This document shows, in pieces, positions 4,481 through 13,098 of a stretch of 27,166 bases of DNA (positions are counted from its first letter, which is position 1; the number at the start of each line of letters is the position of its first letter). The stretch covers positions 1 through 27,166 of the IMG/VR virus record IMGVR_UViG_3300000956_000053; one strand, given 5' to 3'. Source of the DNA: a virus. The translations under genes were made by a program, and so were the position numbers. Under the pieces are notes generated by a model. It saw only the letters and a program-made list of their open reading frames with translations. It had not been told where the DNA came from and did no database searches.

Positions 4481-6190
4481 ATGGATTTAGCACAGATTAA
4501 GGCTCAAGCGGAAGCGGCTGCCTACCAAATGGTCATAGAGCGGTGCAAGGTTGATTTGTACTATTTGTGCAAATATATTCTCGGCGGCGAGGAGGTCCTG
4601 GACGCCAAGGTCCACGGCCCGCTCTGCCGTTCAATGCGGCCCCTGCTTTTCTACCAGCATCCAGAGGATGTGCTGCAATACGAGTTCCCCTCGGACTACG
4701 GCCGGGAAGAGGAAGAGGGGATGCCGACTGAAGAGCAAAAGCAGGAATTCTGGGAATGGCAGCATCAGTTTGAGCCCAATCCGGATACGGGTGCCATTGA
4801 AGATAAATTCGACCACCGGCTCAATCAGATCCTCGCCCTGATGCCCCGTGGAACGCTCAAAAGCACCGTCATCACCATTGGCTTCGCCATTCAGTGGCAC
4901 CTCAATTTTCCGGAGGACCGGGTGCTTCTCGATTCAGAGACGTTTACCAAGTCCAAAGCATTCTTGACCGAGATTAAGGGCCATTACCAGGGCAACCAGA
5001 AGCTCCGTAAGCTGTTTTATGCCATCCACGGTATTATGCCCGACGAAAAAAAGAGCCGCGAGCAGCCTGACGGTACCGAAACGTGGTCGACCGAAATGAT
5101 TGTGCTTACTTGCCGGAGTAAGGCCCGAAAGGAGCCAAGCATTGACTGCGCCGGTATTGATGTGACGAAAAACGGCATGCACTATGATCTCATCTTGATG
5201 GACGACCTTCACTCCGAGAAGAACTCTAAAACCGCCGATCAGCGTCAGGTAGTGAAAGATCATTACAAACTAGCATTCTCGTTGCTCGATCCCGGTAAGT
5301 CGGTGGCTGTTATCGGTACTCGCTGGGATGACGACGACCTTTATAGCGCGATTATTGAAGAGGAACAGGACGAATTTAATTTTATAACTCGATCAGCAGA
5401 ATCAGAGGAGGGTGTACTTTTTTATCCGAAGAAGCTCGACGCTGGTTTCCTAATGAAACAGCGCAAAAAGCAAGGTGGATATATTTATTCTTGTCAGTAC
5501 CTGAATAACCCAGTAGACGATGAGACGGCCGATTTTAAGCGAGAGAATTTTTCTTATCGCACTTTGAAGGACATCGAGAATACTGCAATCAACTGGTATG
5601 GCTTAGTGGACCCGAGCTATACGCGACCCGGTACGACCGGCAAAAAATCTGACTATGCGGCCATTGTTATTGGCGGCATGGATGGATTAGGTGAGATCTA
5701 TGCTCGTTTGGTGAAGCGTTGGAAGGCGTCATACGCCGACATCATCGATTCTATGTTTGAATTGGACGATCAGTTTTTTGCCATGGGTATTACGCTTACG
5801 TGGCAGCTCGAAGTCATTGGAACCAAAACGCTTGAGCATGACCTCGAGCAGGCTCAGATGAAGCGGCAACTGGAAGGCAAGCGGCGTATACGAGTGATCC
5901 TAGTGCGGCAACATCCGAATTCAAAAGAGGATCGGATCAAGGCTCTCTCGCCCTACTATGAGCGCCATACGGCTCACCATATTATTGGCGCGCCAGGTAT
6001 TGGGACTCTCGAGCGCGAGCTAATGCGATACCCGAAGGCTAAGAATGACGATGCGTCTGATGCTTGGAGTGGTATATTGAGGATAGGGCGTAAACCGCGT
6101 CGGGAAAATCCTGACCCTAAAGCTAGGCAAAAGCACAAGGACCGTATTACAATGCTTAACAAACCACGATCACCAATGGTAGGGTACTAA
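4481..6190 (+). CDS. terL: terminase large subunit
   Basis: This DNA-packaging motor would sit on the portal, drive DNA into the procapsid with ATP and cut the concatemer. The 569 residues show the ATPase first: a Walker A-like PRGTLKST at 122-129, Walker B LILMDD at 237-242 and the coupling motif GTRWDDDD at 279-286. The RNase H-like nuclease follows, with GLVDPSY (Asp377) and a conserved late DDASDAW at 523-529. The length is normal for the family. No Shine-Dalgarno sequence precedes the ATG, which lies just after a terminator; translation may start leaderless or by read-through. The portal gene begins directly after its stop. No small subunit is recognised upstream. Confidence 0.93.
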   Translation: MDLAQIKAQAEAAAYQMVIERCKVDLYYLCKYILGGEEVLDAKVHGPLCRSMRPLLFYQHPEDVLQYEFPSDYGREEEEGMPTEEQKQEFWEWQHQFEPNPDTGAIEDKFDHRLNQILALMPRGTLKSTVITIGFAIQWHLNFPEDRVLLDSETFTKSKAFLTEIKGHYQGNQKLRKLFYAIHGIMPDEKKSREQPDGTETWSTEMIVLTCRSKARKEPSIDCAGIDVTKNGMHYDLILMDDLHSEKNSKTADQRQVVKDHYKLAFSLLDPGKSVAVIGTRWDDDDLYSAIIEEEQDEFNFITRSAESEEGVLFYPKKLDAGFLMKQRKKQGGYIYSCQYLNNPVDDETADFKRENFSYRTLKDIENTAINWYGLVDPSYTRPGTTGKKSDYAAIVIGGMDGLGEIYARLVKRWKASYADIIDSMFELDDQFFAMGITLTWQLEVIGTKTLEHDLEQAQMKRQLEGKRRIRVILVRQHPNSKEDRIKALSPYYERHTAHHIIGAPGIGTLERELMRYPKAKNDDASDAWSGILRIGRKPRRENPDPKARQKHKDRITMLNKPRSPMVGY

Positions 6191-8404
6191 ATGGCAACTG
6201 CTACGTCGGCTCCGAAACTCACACACGATTATCGGGGCAAAAAAGACAATAAAAACGCTGTAAAATCTACCGATGGTGCCGGTAACGTCTACAGTTATAA
6301 GCCTGGCAAAGCGGAGCGCGAAGGGCGTAAGCGCGTTTTTGACCGTTTTAGCGCTATGCGCGATGACTCGAAACGCAAAGAGGCTGAAAAAGCTTGGGAT
6401 TTGGGTGATAAGATGTATCAGATGTGGGCGCCAGAGCGTGATCCAGAGGACTGGCGAGCTGATGTGGTCTTGCCGGACGGCTTCTCGGCTATTCAGACGC
6501 ATCTTCAGGAAACAATTGATCTCCGACCGCGCCCACAACTCGAAGGCGTAGAAGAGTCTGATGCGAAACTAGAGCAATATAACAATCATATTTTCCAACA
6601 CGCTATGGATGTGACGGAATTTGATGTAGAAACGCACAAAGCTCGGCAGTGTACGGCTATTCGTGGCACCGCGTTTACGCTCGAGGAATACCGTTATGAG
6701 ACCCGCGAAGTCCAGTACCCGGAAGACTTCAAGAAGGGTGAGATCGTCTATAAAAAGAAGGAAATCGTCGACTTTGACGATGTTTATACGCGGTTCGTGG
6801 ATAACTGGTCTGTGTATAACGATCCTGGAGCTGAAGATGCCAAATACCGTAACGACTGTATTTATCGTGAGGTACTGGATCACGACACGTTTATGTCGCT
6901 CTACGACGGCAAGCATGGCTTCAAAAATATTTCGGAGGTAGTGCCTGCCGGGTCACTCGACCCCAAGGCCGGTTTCTTCAAGAAGGCCGACGATATCACC
7001 AACAAAGACGTGGAAATTCTGCACTACTGGAACAAGATCACTGATTCCTACGATGTGCTCGCCAACAACGTACTTATTCGCCAGGGACCCATGATGTCCC
7101 GCCACAAGCAGCTCCCTATCGACGTGTGGAACTTCTACCCGGTCCTCGGCAGCATCTATGGTATGGGTATTCCCCAGATCATCTACACCCTCGTGGAAGA
7201 GCGCCGGTCCAACCGCAACATCCAGCTCGACCGTGGGAAGCTCCACAACAGCAAAATGTTCCTCGTCAACGACCTCTTCGACCTCGATGAGGACGATCTC
7301 ACGCCACGGCCCCACGGTCTCGTTAAGGTCAACACCAATGGCCTCCCACTTAACCAGGCCATCATGCCTCTCGAGTATGGTGACGTACCGAGCAGCTCGA
7401 TTCGCATGGATGAAACACTCAAGGAAGACGAGCGCCGCGCCCACGGTATGTCCGAACTCCCGGCTGAGTCCACTGGTGGCACGGCGTTTGAGGCTGCGGT
7501 CATCAAGGAATCCACCCAGAAGCGCATAAATCTCATCAATACGCTTACGAATATGCAGACCCTCGTGTGTCTGGGCCAGAAGAAATGGTCCAATATCCAA
7601 TTCTTCTACCCATATGGGCGCCAGGAGCGTGTATTCGAAAACAATAAGTGGCACGAGAAGACAGTTTACCGCACGGTCAAGGTGGACGGTCTCGAGTATA
7701 AGGTTATTGGCGACCCTGATAAGGGCGAAAAAGTTGAGATGAAGGCCACTAAGATCCCGGGCAAGTCGCGCTTGAAGCTCGATGACACCTACTCGGGCTA
7801 CATGGACGGCCAGTTCGACATTATCGTGAGCGCTGCGGCAAACACCGTAGTATCGAAGCCGATCAAGCTTGCCAACATGAAGGAAATGGCTACCATGGCC
7901 GCGACCAATCCGCTCTTCATGCAGCACGCCAACGCCGAAGGCATCTACGAAGACCTCATTGAGGCGGCCGACCTCTCGAAAGAGCGCTGGCTGCGCAGTG
8001 GCGGCATGTCCGAAGCTGAGATGGTTACACTCGCCGACCAGGAAAACGCGCTCTTCATGCGAATGGAGGAGACCGGCAAGATCTTTGCGCTTCCGGGCAC
8101 ACCCAACGCTACCATGATGCACACCCTGCAGCACATCAACTTTACTGAGACCCGCGCCTTTGCCAACCTTTCCAAGCCGGTCCAGGACGCGGTGGCTAAG
8201 CACATTGCCGATGAGCACGAGAATAACCCTCAGACCGGTTCAGTAGCGGACCTCATGGGCACAGGAGGAGGCTCAGGAGGTGCCCCGGCACCCGGAGGTG
8301 GCCCGGAGCAGGGTGGAGGCGGTAACGCGACTCCTATAGGGTCTCCTGGCGGCCCAGTGGCGCCTGAGCGCACCGTAGACAGTGGCGCTGGTGTTGTTGC
8401 ATAA
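6191..8404 (+). CDS. portal protein
   Basis: The portal is the dodecameric ring at one capsid vertex through which DNA enters and leaves. This 737-residue protein follows the terminase directly, as usual, and has portal-like features: a charged N-terminus with a WAPERDPEDWRAD segment near residue 75, a central SIYGMGIPQIIYTLVEERR stem/clip region (about 320-338), a long mixed helical part to about 690, and a Gly/Pro-rich flexible tail (about 690-730) that may point into the head. The size matches podovirus portals. Codon use changes inside the gene: from about 6960 it turns strongly to C-ending codons. The last bases hold the -35 box of a promoter for the next gene. Confidence 0.85.
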   Translation: MATATSAPKLTHDYRGKKDNKNAVKSTDGAGNVYSYKPGKAEREGRKRVFDRFSAMRDDSKRKEAEKAWDLGDKMYQMWAPERDPEDWRADVVLPDGFSAIQTHLQETIDLRPRPQLEGVEESDAKLEQYNNHIFQHAMDVTEFDVETHKARQCTAIRGTAFTLEEYRYETREVQYPEDFKKGEIVYKKKEIVDFDDVYTRFVDNWSVYNDPGAEDAKYRNDCIYREVLDHDTFMSLYDGKHGFKNISEVVPAGSLDPKAGFFKKADDITNKDVEILHYWNKITDSYDVLANNVLIRQGPMMSRHKQLPIDVWNFYPVLGSIYGMGIPQIIYTLVEERRSNRNIQLDRGKLHNSKMFLVNDLFDLDEDDLTPRPHGLVKVNTNGLPLNQAIMPLEYGDVPSSSIRMDETLKEDERRAHGMSELPAESTGGTAFEAAVIKESTQKRINLINTLTNMQTLVCLGQKKWSNIQFFYPYGRQERVFENNKWHEKTVYRTVKVDGLEYKVIGDPDKGEKVEMKATKIPGKSRLKLDDTYSGYMDGQFDIIVSAAANTVVSKPIKLANMKEMATMAATNPLFMQHANAEGIYEDLIEAADLSKERWLRSGGMSEAEMVTLADQENALFMRMEETGKIFALPGTPNATMMHTLQHINFTETRAFANLSKPVQDAVAKHIADEHENNPQTGSVADLMGTGGGSGGAPAPGGGPEQGGGGNATPIGSPGGPVAPERTVDSGAGVVA

Positions 8405-8425
8405 TCGAATTAAGGTCGCTAAAGT
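8397..8425 (+). promoter_or_regulatory. promoter TTGCAT-17-TAAAGT (leaderless layout)
   Basis: TTGCAT (8397-8402) spans the portal stop codon, and TAAAGT (8420-8425) follows after 17 bp. TTAAGG fills 8410-8415 of the spacer and CGCTAA precedes and overlaps the -10 box, as in the promoter at 659-687; the two 29-base elements agree at about 20 positions. The ATG at 8432 starts six bases after the -10 box. Confidence 0.6.
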
Positions 8426-8431
8426 AAAACC

Positions 8432-8731
8432 ATGAGCAAGAAGCAACCAGCCAAAATTGGGGAAATTCGGTACACCGATATTCAAAAAGAAATTATTGCT
8501 CAAGGTGTAGAGACCGAGTTCTTTCGTATCATATCCCGTGTTATACGCCCTAAGCGTGTAACGAAAATTGCTATGACTCTTTTGAGTGCGGGTGCATCTG
8601 AACAGGATTTGTGGTATCAAAAGGGTAAGGCGAACGAAGCGGAGTGGCTCATCAAAGAGCTGGTCCGTGTTGCCGAGGACTATAACAAAAAGCAGCTCGA
8701 CGCTGATACTGAAGGCGTTGAAGTAGAGTAG
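8432..8731 (+). CDS. small head-region protein, 99 aa
   Basis: Unknown function. The protein is charged and probably helical: residues 15-60 look like paired helices (DIQKEIIAQGVETEFFRII, then SRVIRPKRVTKIAMTLL) and residues 65-95 like another, with an acidic end (DADTEGVEVE). It lies between portal and scaffold, a place where podoviruses often carry small assembly proteins. There is no Shine-Dalgarno sequence; a -10 box ends six bases before ATG, so leaderless initiation is likely. It is followed by a 111-base gap rich in small hairpins. Confidence 0.7.
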   Translation: MSKKQPAKIGEIRYTDIQKEIIAQGVETEFFRIISRVIRPKRVTKIAMTLLSAGASEQDLWYQKGKANEAEWLIKELVRVAEDYNKKQLDADTEGVEVE

Positions 8732-8842
8732 GCAGAAGCAGCTACCGAAGGAGCCACCTTGGGTAGCGGCACACCGCTTATATCGGGAAACCGCTCGGGG
8801 AACAAAAACCCCATATGAGAGGACCGAGAAAGGATTTTTACA
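8732..8842 (+). other. structured leader before the scaffold gene
   Basis: This gap has no gene. It contains a perfect hairpin AGCGG/CCGCT with loop CACA (8765-8778), GGGG paired with CCCC across an A-rich loop (about 8797-8812), and AAGG/CCTT around 8749. The ribosome binding site AAAGGA (8829-8834) is eight bases before the ATG at 8843. No T-tract follows the stems, so this looks more like RNA that tunes or protects the scaffold/capsid message than a terminator. Confidence 0.35.
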
Positions 8843-9820
8843 ATGGCAACACCCAATGACTCAGATACTCGCACCGATCGATCGCAGGCAGACGCAATCC
8901 GATCAGCCGTAGAAACCGCTAATGCGGAAGACGAAAGCAAACAGGATACGAAGGTCGACGATCAGAATAGTGACGACGATGACGAGGGGGATGATGAATC
9001 GGACGAGGATGAAGACGATTCTGCTGACGATGATGACGCTGAAGGCGACGATGAGTCGGACGACGCTGATGATTCAGAGGATGATAAGGATTCGGATAAG
9101 TCTAAAACGGACGATAAGGCATCATCTGCTGACTTTGCGTTTCCGCAGTTTGCCGGTGACGGCAAGCAAGAAACGTATCTTAAGAACCTCGAAAAAGGCT
9201 ACAAGGAAAGCTCCGCTGAGGGAATTCGTCTCAACACTCAGTTGACTCAGAAGACTCGGCAGATCGACGCTATTATGGCGGCGGCCCAGAAGGATGAGAA
9301 GTTTGCAACACAGCTTCATAATTTACTGAAGGGCGTTGAGGGATCCGGTAGCGATGGCAAGACGCCAGAAGGTGCTCCAGGCATTCCTAGTGCCGCTCGC
9401 GATCCGTTCTTAGTGAATGCTGAGACGGACTGGGAAAAAAAGAGTACTGAAGAAGCGGAAGCATTTGCTACTGCTAATCCAGAAGTTATGTCTGACCCTA
9501 AGATTAATGCCGATGTAAAATATTGGATGAATCACTTGGCGGCTGCGATATATCAGAAGGAGAAGCGTGTACCGACCTCCGGGGAACTGATGAAGGCAGC
9601 GTATAGGCAACTTGGTCTCGAGGATAAATCGGTGGAAGCCGAGGATAAGCCCTCGAAGAGCAAGGTAGGCGGAGCGCTGAAGAGAACTGCGGCCCCAACC
9701 CGTCCGCAGGGAAGCAAGAAAAAGGCATCGACTGGGAATGAATTCTCAGATATGACGCTTGATTTTGCCAGCAAAATGAACTTGTCGAGCGATAAACTCA
9801 CCAAGTACGGGCGAAAGTAA
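8843..9820 (+). CDS. capsid scaffolding protein
   Basis: Scaffold proteins guide capsid subunits into a procapsid and are then lost. Evidence is position (between portal and major capsid) and composition: 325 residues, with residues about 37-92 almost entirely Asp, Glu and Ser, then a helical middle (KNLEKGYKESSAEGIRLNTQL, less its last residue, around 112-131), and a basic C-terminus (AAPTRPQGSKKKAST...LTKYGRK) of the kind that contacts the coat protein. A very acidic N-terminal half is common in podovirus scaffolds. The start is supported by AAAGGA eight bases upstream. There is no protease motif. Confidence 0.8.
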   Translation: MATPNDSDTRTDRSQADAIRSAVETANAEDESKQDTKVDDQNSDDDDEGDDESDEDEDDSADDDDAEGDDESDDADDSEDDKDSDKSKTDDKASSADFAFPQFAGDGKQETYLKNLEKGYKESSAEGIRLNTQLTQKTRQIDAIMAAAQKDEKFATQLHNLLKGVEGSGSDGKTPEGAPGIPSAARDPFLVNAETDWEKKSTEEAEAFATANPEVMSDPKINADVKYWMNHLAAAIYQKEKRVPTSGELMKAAYRQLGLEDKSVEAEDKPSKSKVGGALKRTAAPTRPQGSKKKASTGNEFSDMTLDFASKMNLSSDKLTKYGRK

Positions 9821-9848
9821 CGATAATTAATCCTTTCAGGAGTCCAAA

Positions 9849-10349
9849 ATGGCTGTTACAAATCAGTATCTTGGGCGAGCGCAAGGCGGCACAAACTCTG
9901 TAACCAGCGAATACGCGGTCACTAACGGTTCGGTTGTTTACAATGATGAGTATGTGTATCTGGACGCGAATGGTCGCGTTACCTCGGATAGCATCGCCGG
10001 AAAGCGCCTGCTCGGTACGGTAGAAGGTCGCTCTGACGCTGACTTTATTGCTGGCCGCACCACTGCCCTGTCTCACACTGGTAATGCTGCCGGAACCGTC
10101 AAGGTTTTGGTCCGCATTGAGAAGGATGCTCGTTATCTGCTTAAGGGCGATAACATTGGCACCACGCTCGCCGTTACCCACCAGGGTCAATATTTTGACC
10201 TTATAGGTAACCCCGGTTCTCAATTGGTCGATACGAGCACCGTCACCACCACTGGTCAGCTAGTGTTGGAAAAGTTTAACCCTGGCATTCGTGGCACTGA
10301 TAGTACCTATGGTATCTATCGCATTGCTGAAAACCAGATCGAACTTTAA
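9849..10349 (+). CDS. probable capsid decoration protein
   Basis: A 166-residue beta-rich protein placed directly before the major capsid gene, where head-stabilising or decoration proteins often lie. It opens with MAVTNQYLGRAQGGTNSV, contains repeated short strands (YAVTNGSVVYNDEYVYLD, GTVKVLVRIEKDARYLL) and a GQYFDLIGNPGSQLVDTST segment, which reads like capsid cement proteins. CAGGAG (9837-9842) sits six bases before the ATG. The assignment rests on position and composition; a minor head protein is the alternative. Confidence 0.6.
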   Translation: MAVTNQYLGRAQGGTNSVTSEYAVTNGSVVYNDEYVYLDANGRVTSDSIAGKRLLGTVEGRSDADFIAGRTTALSHTGNAAGTVKVLVRIEKDARYLLKGDNIGTTLAVTHQGQYFDLIGNPGSQLVDTSTVTTTGQLVLEKFNPGIRGTDSTYGIYRIAENQIEL

Positions 10350-10374
10350 TACTAACTAAGTAAGGGTTTAAGCA

Positions 10375-11292
10375 ATGGCTGAATCACGACCAAAGTGGGT
10401 TATGGCCCTAGACCCCAATTTCCGCGCGATCTTCAACGAGACGGAAGAAAATTTCCAGTCTATGTATGATAAGATCTTCCACGTCATGAACTCCACCAAG
10501 GCGTTCGAGAAAGATGTTGCGCTTAGCGGCATCGGTCAACTGGAAGAGGTGCCAGAGTTGGGAGCCATCCCGTATGAGGATGCAGTTCCGGGCTGGGAAG
10601 TAACCTACGTCCACCGCAAGTTTGCCAAGGGTCGCATGGTCTCGCAAGAGATGATCGACGACGAAAAGTTCAATATGATTCAGAAGCTACCGAAGTCGCT
10701 GGCGCTCTCCAAGATGCGTACCCGCGAGCAGATGGCAGCCGACGTGTTCAACTACGGCTTCACAGCCGGAGGTGGCGGTCTGGCACCATTTACAGGTGGC
10801 GATGCCAAGGCTCTATTCGCAACAGATCACGTTAACCGTCAAGGAAACGTAGTCCAGTCGAACAAGATCACCACGGCCCTGTCTCAAACATCCCTACAGG
10901 CCGTCATCACTGCGATGAAGACCCGCCGCGACTCGAAGAACCAGATTATCCACTTCAACCCGGATACTCTGCTTGTGCCAACCGCACTAGAGTTCACTGC
11001 CCGCGTTATTCTCGAGACCACCCAGGTCATCGGTAACGCCAACAACGACATCAACCCGATCAAGGGTGCACTGAACCTCGTCGTGTGGCCGTACCTTACC
11101 AGTACGACTGCTTGGTTCGTGCTCGATATGCAAGCCCACGAGCTTAACTTCTTCAACCGTAAGGATGAAGGTGTTAAGGGTCCGGTCTACGACTTCGATA
11201 ACGAAGCCGCAAAGTGGAAGGCTGTCGCTCGCTGGAGCGCCGGTTTCTCCGACTGGATGGGCGTCTATGGTTCGGTGGGCGACGGTTCCTAA
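10375..11292 (+). CDS. major capsid protein (HK97-like fold)
   Basis: This is the main shell protein. The 305 residues follow scaffold and decoration genes and are ended by a strong terminator. Features typical of HK97-fold coat proteins include an N-terminal arm, an E-loop-like charged region (residues about 70-100, YVHRKFAKGRMVSQEMIDD), a central FATDHVNRQGN near 149-159, a helix with KTRRDSKNQ, and a C-terminal A-domain-like part (NPIKGALNLVVWPYLTSTTAW, shortened here; HELNFFNRKDEGV). C-ending codons dominate, as expected for the most heavily made protein. The ribosome binding site TAAGGG is eight bases upstream. Confidence 0.87.
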   Translation: MAESRPKWVMALDPNFRAIFNETEENFQSMYDKIFHVMNSTKAFEKDVALSGIGQLEEVPELGAIPYEDAVPGWEVTYVHRKFAKGRMVSQEMIDDEKFNMIQKLPKSLALSKMRTREQMAADVFNYGFTAGGGGLAPFTGGDAKALFATDHVNRQGNVVQSNKITTALSQTSLQAVITAMKTRRDSKNQIIHFNPDTLLVPTALEFTARVILETTQVIGNANNDINPIKGALNLVVWPYLTSTTAWFVLDMQAHELNFFNRKDEGVKGPVYDFDNEAAKWKAVARWSAGFSDWMGVYGSVGDGS

Positions 11293-11315
11293 TCGTCAAT
11301 CCCGTCTCACGAGAG

Positions 11316-11338
11316 AGGTCGCTTCGGCGGCCTTTTTT
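11316..11338 (+). terminator. intrinsic terminator after the capsid gene
   Basis: AGGTCGC (11316-11322), the stable tetraloop TTCG and GCGGCCT (11327-11333) form a seven-pair stem with one G-U, followed by six T. It starts 24 bases after the capsid stop and should end or thin the head transcript, leaving more message for capsid than for the genes beyond. Confidence 0.88.
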
Positions 11339-11374
11339 CGTGTATGATAAATTTTGTTAAATAGAGGAAGTGTT

Positions 11375-11572
11375 ATGGCTACCGTAGAAAGCATTATGCA
11401 ATTGCCCCGCGAAGAGCTAATTAAGCTGGCTGAGTTAAAAGGTGTTGATGTCAATACCAAATTGGCCGAAGCAATCTCTACTCAGATTAGCCCTGAAGAG
11501 CTCGAGGAGTATATGCAAAGCCTCGACAGTGAAGAGCAGGATGAGGAAGAGTCGGAAGACGAAGATCGCTAG
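11375..11572 (+). CDS. small acidic protein, 65 aa
   Basis: I use the ATG at 11375, which has AGAGGAAG (11362-11369) five bases upstream; the frame extends back to a TTG at 11354. The product has a compact helical N-terminal half (LPREELIKLAELKGVDVN) resembling short helix-extension-helix motifs, a second helix (SPEELEEYMQSL), and a tail almost wholly Asp/Glu. It sits just after the capsid gene between two terminators. The role is unknown; an adaptor or nucleic-acid mimic would be guesses. Confidence 0.65.
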   Translation: MATVESIMQLPREELIKLAELKGVDVNTKLAEAISTQISPEELEEYMQSLDSEEQDEEESEDEDR

Positions 11573-11591
11573 AGTGATTGCTCCTAATGCC

Positions 11592-11616
11592 AAAGGGCTG
11601 CGTCTGCGGCCCTTTT
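11592..11616 (+). terminator. intrinsic terminator after the acidic protein gene
   Basis: AAAGGGCTGC pairs with GCGGCCCTTT around a GTCT loop (11592-11615) with one G-U pair, running into T-rich DNA. Together with the hairpin at 11316 it brackets the 65-residue gene. The next ATG is only 17 bases further on. Confidence 0.8.
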
Positions 11617-11632
11617 GCTTTATTATGTGGCT

Positions 11633-12040
11633 ATGGCCATACCTAATATCAAATATGCTATCTATCCGGGATCTGTGACGCTATATGATGGCACCACGGA
11701 GACTTTTACTGCCGAGGAACTGGCAGAGCTTTATGGGGTGGAAGACGAGGATTATTTGGTGATACCTGATGAAACTCCTCCCTGGTGGCGTAATTATTAC
11801 TTGGCTCTTCTGCTTGTCCCCACTATCCGAGAAGTGGTTTTGGCCGTACTATCCACGGAAACGTATTTGGAGTATATTCATCTCAAACCGCGTGCGGATG
11901 GCACTTATCAAAATATAAAGCAAGTTGCTCAGGATGATGGTGAGATCATCACTTATGGAGAGGACTTCGACGGAGACAAGACATATGTCCAGGAAACTGA
12001 CCGTCGTGCCTATGACCTGGAGTTTCTGGATCGGTATTGA
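11633..12040 (+). CDS. connector-region protein, 135 aa
   Basis: I start at the ATG at 11633; a TTG 18 bases earlier lies inside the terminator. The protein starts MAIPNIKYAIYPGSVTLYDG, with an acidic ELAELYGVEDEDYLVIPDE segment, a central WWRNYYLALLLVP, and a mixed C-terminus (LEYIHLKPRADGTYQNIK...). In phages such small proteins after the capsid often help close the head-tail joint, but no family is recognised. There is no Shine-Dalgarno; TATTAT (11621-11626) ends six bases before the ATG, the leaderless spacing seen elsewhere in this window. Confidence 0.65.
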   Translation: MAIPNIKYAIYPGSVTLYDGTTETFTAEELAELYGVEDEDYLVIPDETPPWWRNYYLALLLVPTIREVVLAVLSTETYLEYIHLKPRADGTYQNIKQVAQDDGEIITYGEDFDGDKTYVQETDRRAYDLEFLDRY

Positions 12041-12064
12041 TAAAGTGGTAGACTTAACTATAAT
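12037..12064 (+). promoter_or_regulatory. promoter TTGATA-16-TATAAT
   Basis: TTGATA (12037-12042) overlaps the previous stop codon, and a consensus -10 box TATAAT (12059-12064) follows after 16 bp. The predicted start is near 12071, three bases from the ATG at 12074, so the message would be nearly leaderless although GAGG lies between. Confidence 0.6.
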
Positions 12065-12073
12065 GAGGTTATT

Positions 12074-12862
12074 ATGGCAGCAGATTTGATCGCAACATTC
12101 CCAGAGATTGCAACTAACACGGGCGAGCCTCTTGCTCTTGGATATGAGGAGCAGCCCGATGGTTCGTATGCACCGATCATTGCTGGTGGCGGCTCAGGCG
12201 GCTCTTCTGCCGGAGGCGGGAATACCACTTATAGCAACCTGTCTGGTGACTTTGTAGCAACCCCCAATACGGGGGCTAAAACTATTACCTTAAGCGCCTA
12301 TGCAAGCAGCGTATTATCGGCGGTTTTGACGGCCGCCCACTTTGCCTCGGCGATCATTAAGGTAGTTCATTCTGATGGCAGCATGGAGAGTGTACCCACG
12401 ACCAGCATCGCCTTCGCTGCCAATGTACTGACGTTATCAGATAAAAGTGCCAACTTTGCCGCTGGCGATTCTGTAGCTGTTATTCTTCTGGGTCCAGACA
12501 AGGGGTTTGATGAGGCGAATGACCAGGCCAAAGTCACTCTTAGTACCGGTATTGCAGGTGAAGACCTCGCCAAAGATGTACTTAAGGTCGAGCAGCGCTT
12601 CAACTATGCCACTATCACCACGGCCACTACCACTACTCCCAAGACCGGCGCCGGGTTCATTCACGCCCTCAACATTCTTGGCGGCACCTTGGGTACGATC
12701 ACGGTATACGACAACACTGCCGCCTCGGGCACCCCTATTTGCCCCGCGTTTACCCCTACGGCTGCAGTTCCCTGCCCGCCGATCATTCTTAACCAGAGTT
12801 TTGCGACGGGCCTCACTATCGTAACGGCTGCCGCTACTATACTAAACGTAGCTTACAACTAG
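12074..12862 (+). CDS. virion-type beta protein with Gly-rich linker
   Basis: A 262-residue protein. Residues 1-35 form a short head, 38-50 a flexible GGGSGGSSAGGG linker, and the rest a Thr/Ala/Ser-rich beta region with two parts (about 55-135, with IKVVHSDGSMESVPTTS; and about 165-262, with GTITVYDNTAASGTPICPA). Such a head-linker-beta layout fits a capsid or tail surface fibre; the exact role is unknown. It has its own strong promoter, and the downstream gene's ribosome binding site overlaps its stop codon. Confidence 0.65.
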   Translation: MAADLIATFPEIATNTGEPLALGYEEQPDGSYAPIIAGGGSGGSSAGGGNTTYSNLSGDFVATPNTGAKTITLSAYASSVLSAVLTAAHFASAIIKVVHSDGSMESVPTTSIAFAANVLTLSDKSANFAAGDSVAVILLGPDKGFDEANDQAKVTLSTGIAGEDLAKDVLKVEQRFNYATITTATTTTPKTGAGFIHALNILGGTLGTITVYDNTAASGTPICPAFTPTAAVPCPPIILNQSFATGLTIVTAAATILNVAYN

Positions 12863-12870
12863 GAGGACTC

Positions 12871-13098
12871 ATGAAATTCACGATTAAAAAGATTGACGAA
12901 GCTACCGGAAACGTAACGGTCTCCTTTGATGTCGATGATAAGGACCAGAATATCGCTGGTCTTTCTATCTATGATGAGGGTTCGCTACTTCAGGAACTTC
13001 GAGAGTATGGCGAAGCCTATGCTCGGGGCAAAGAACTAGAGAAAGTTAATGTCGATCCTAAAGTAAAGAGCCTGATAGCAAAACCGCAGGAGGCTTAA
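12871..13098 (+). CDS. small phage protein, 75 aa
   Basis: Not recognised by name. The N-terminal half is a likely beta hairpin (MKFTIKKIDEATGNVTVSFDV) and the C-terminal half a charged helix (LLQELREYGEAYARGKELEK). Short proteins of this shape often occur beside tail-fibre genes, perhaps as assembly partners. AGGAGG (12861-12866), overlapping the previous stop, gives a strong start; another AGGAGG within its end serves the next gene, so the three genes are probably co-translated. Confidence 0.7.
   Translation: MKFTIKKIDEATGNVTVSFDVDDKDQNIAGLSIYDEGSLLQELREYGEAYARGKELEKVNVDPKVKSLIAKPQEA

Noticed and set aside
6953-8218. 421-codon open frame on the minus strand opposite the portal gene
   Set aside because: It mirrors a stretch of C-ending codons in the portal, which removes antisense stops. 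The portal protein is convincing on the + strand and no promoter or ribosome binding site serves the other.
8962-9165. Ser-rich minus-strand frame
   Set aside because: It is the reverse complement of the Asp/Glu codons in the acidic scaffold region, where GAT/GAC/GAG runs read as Ser codons.
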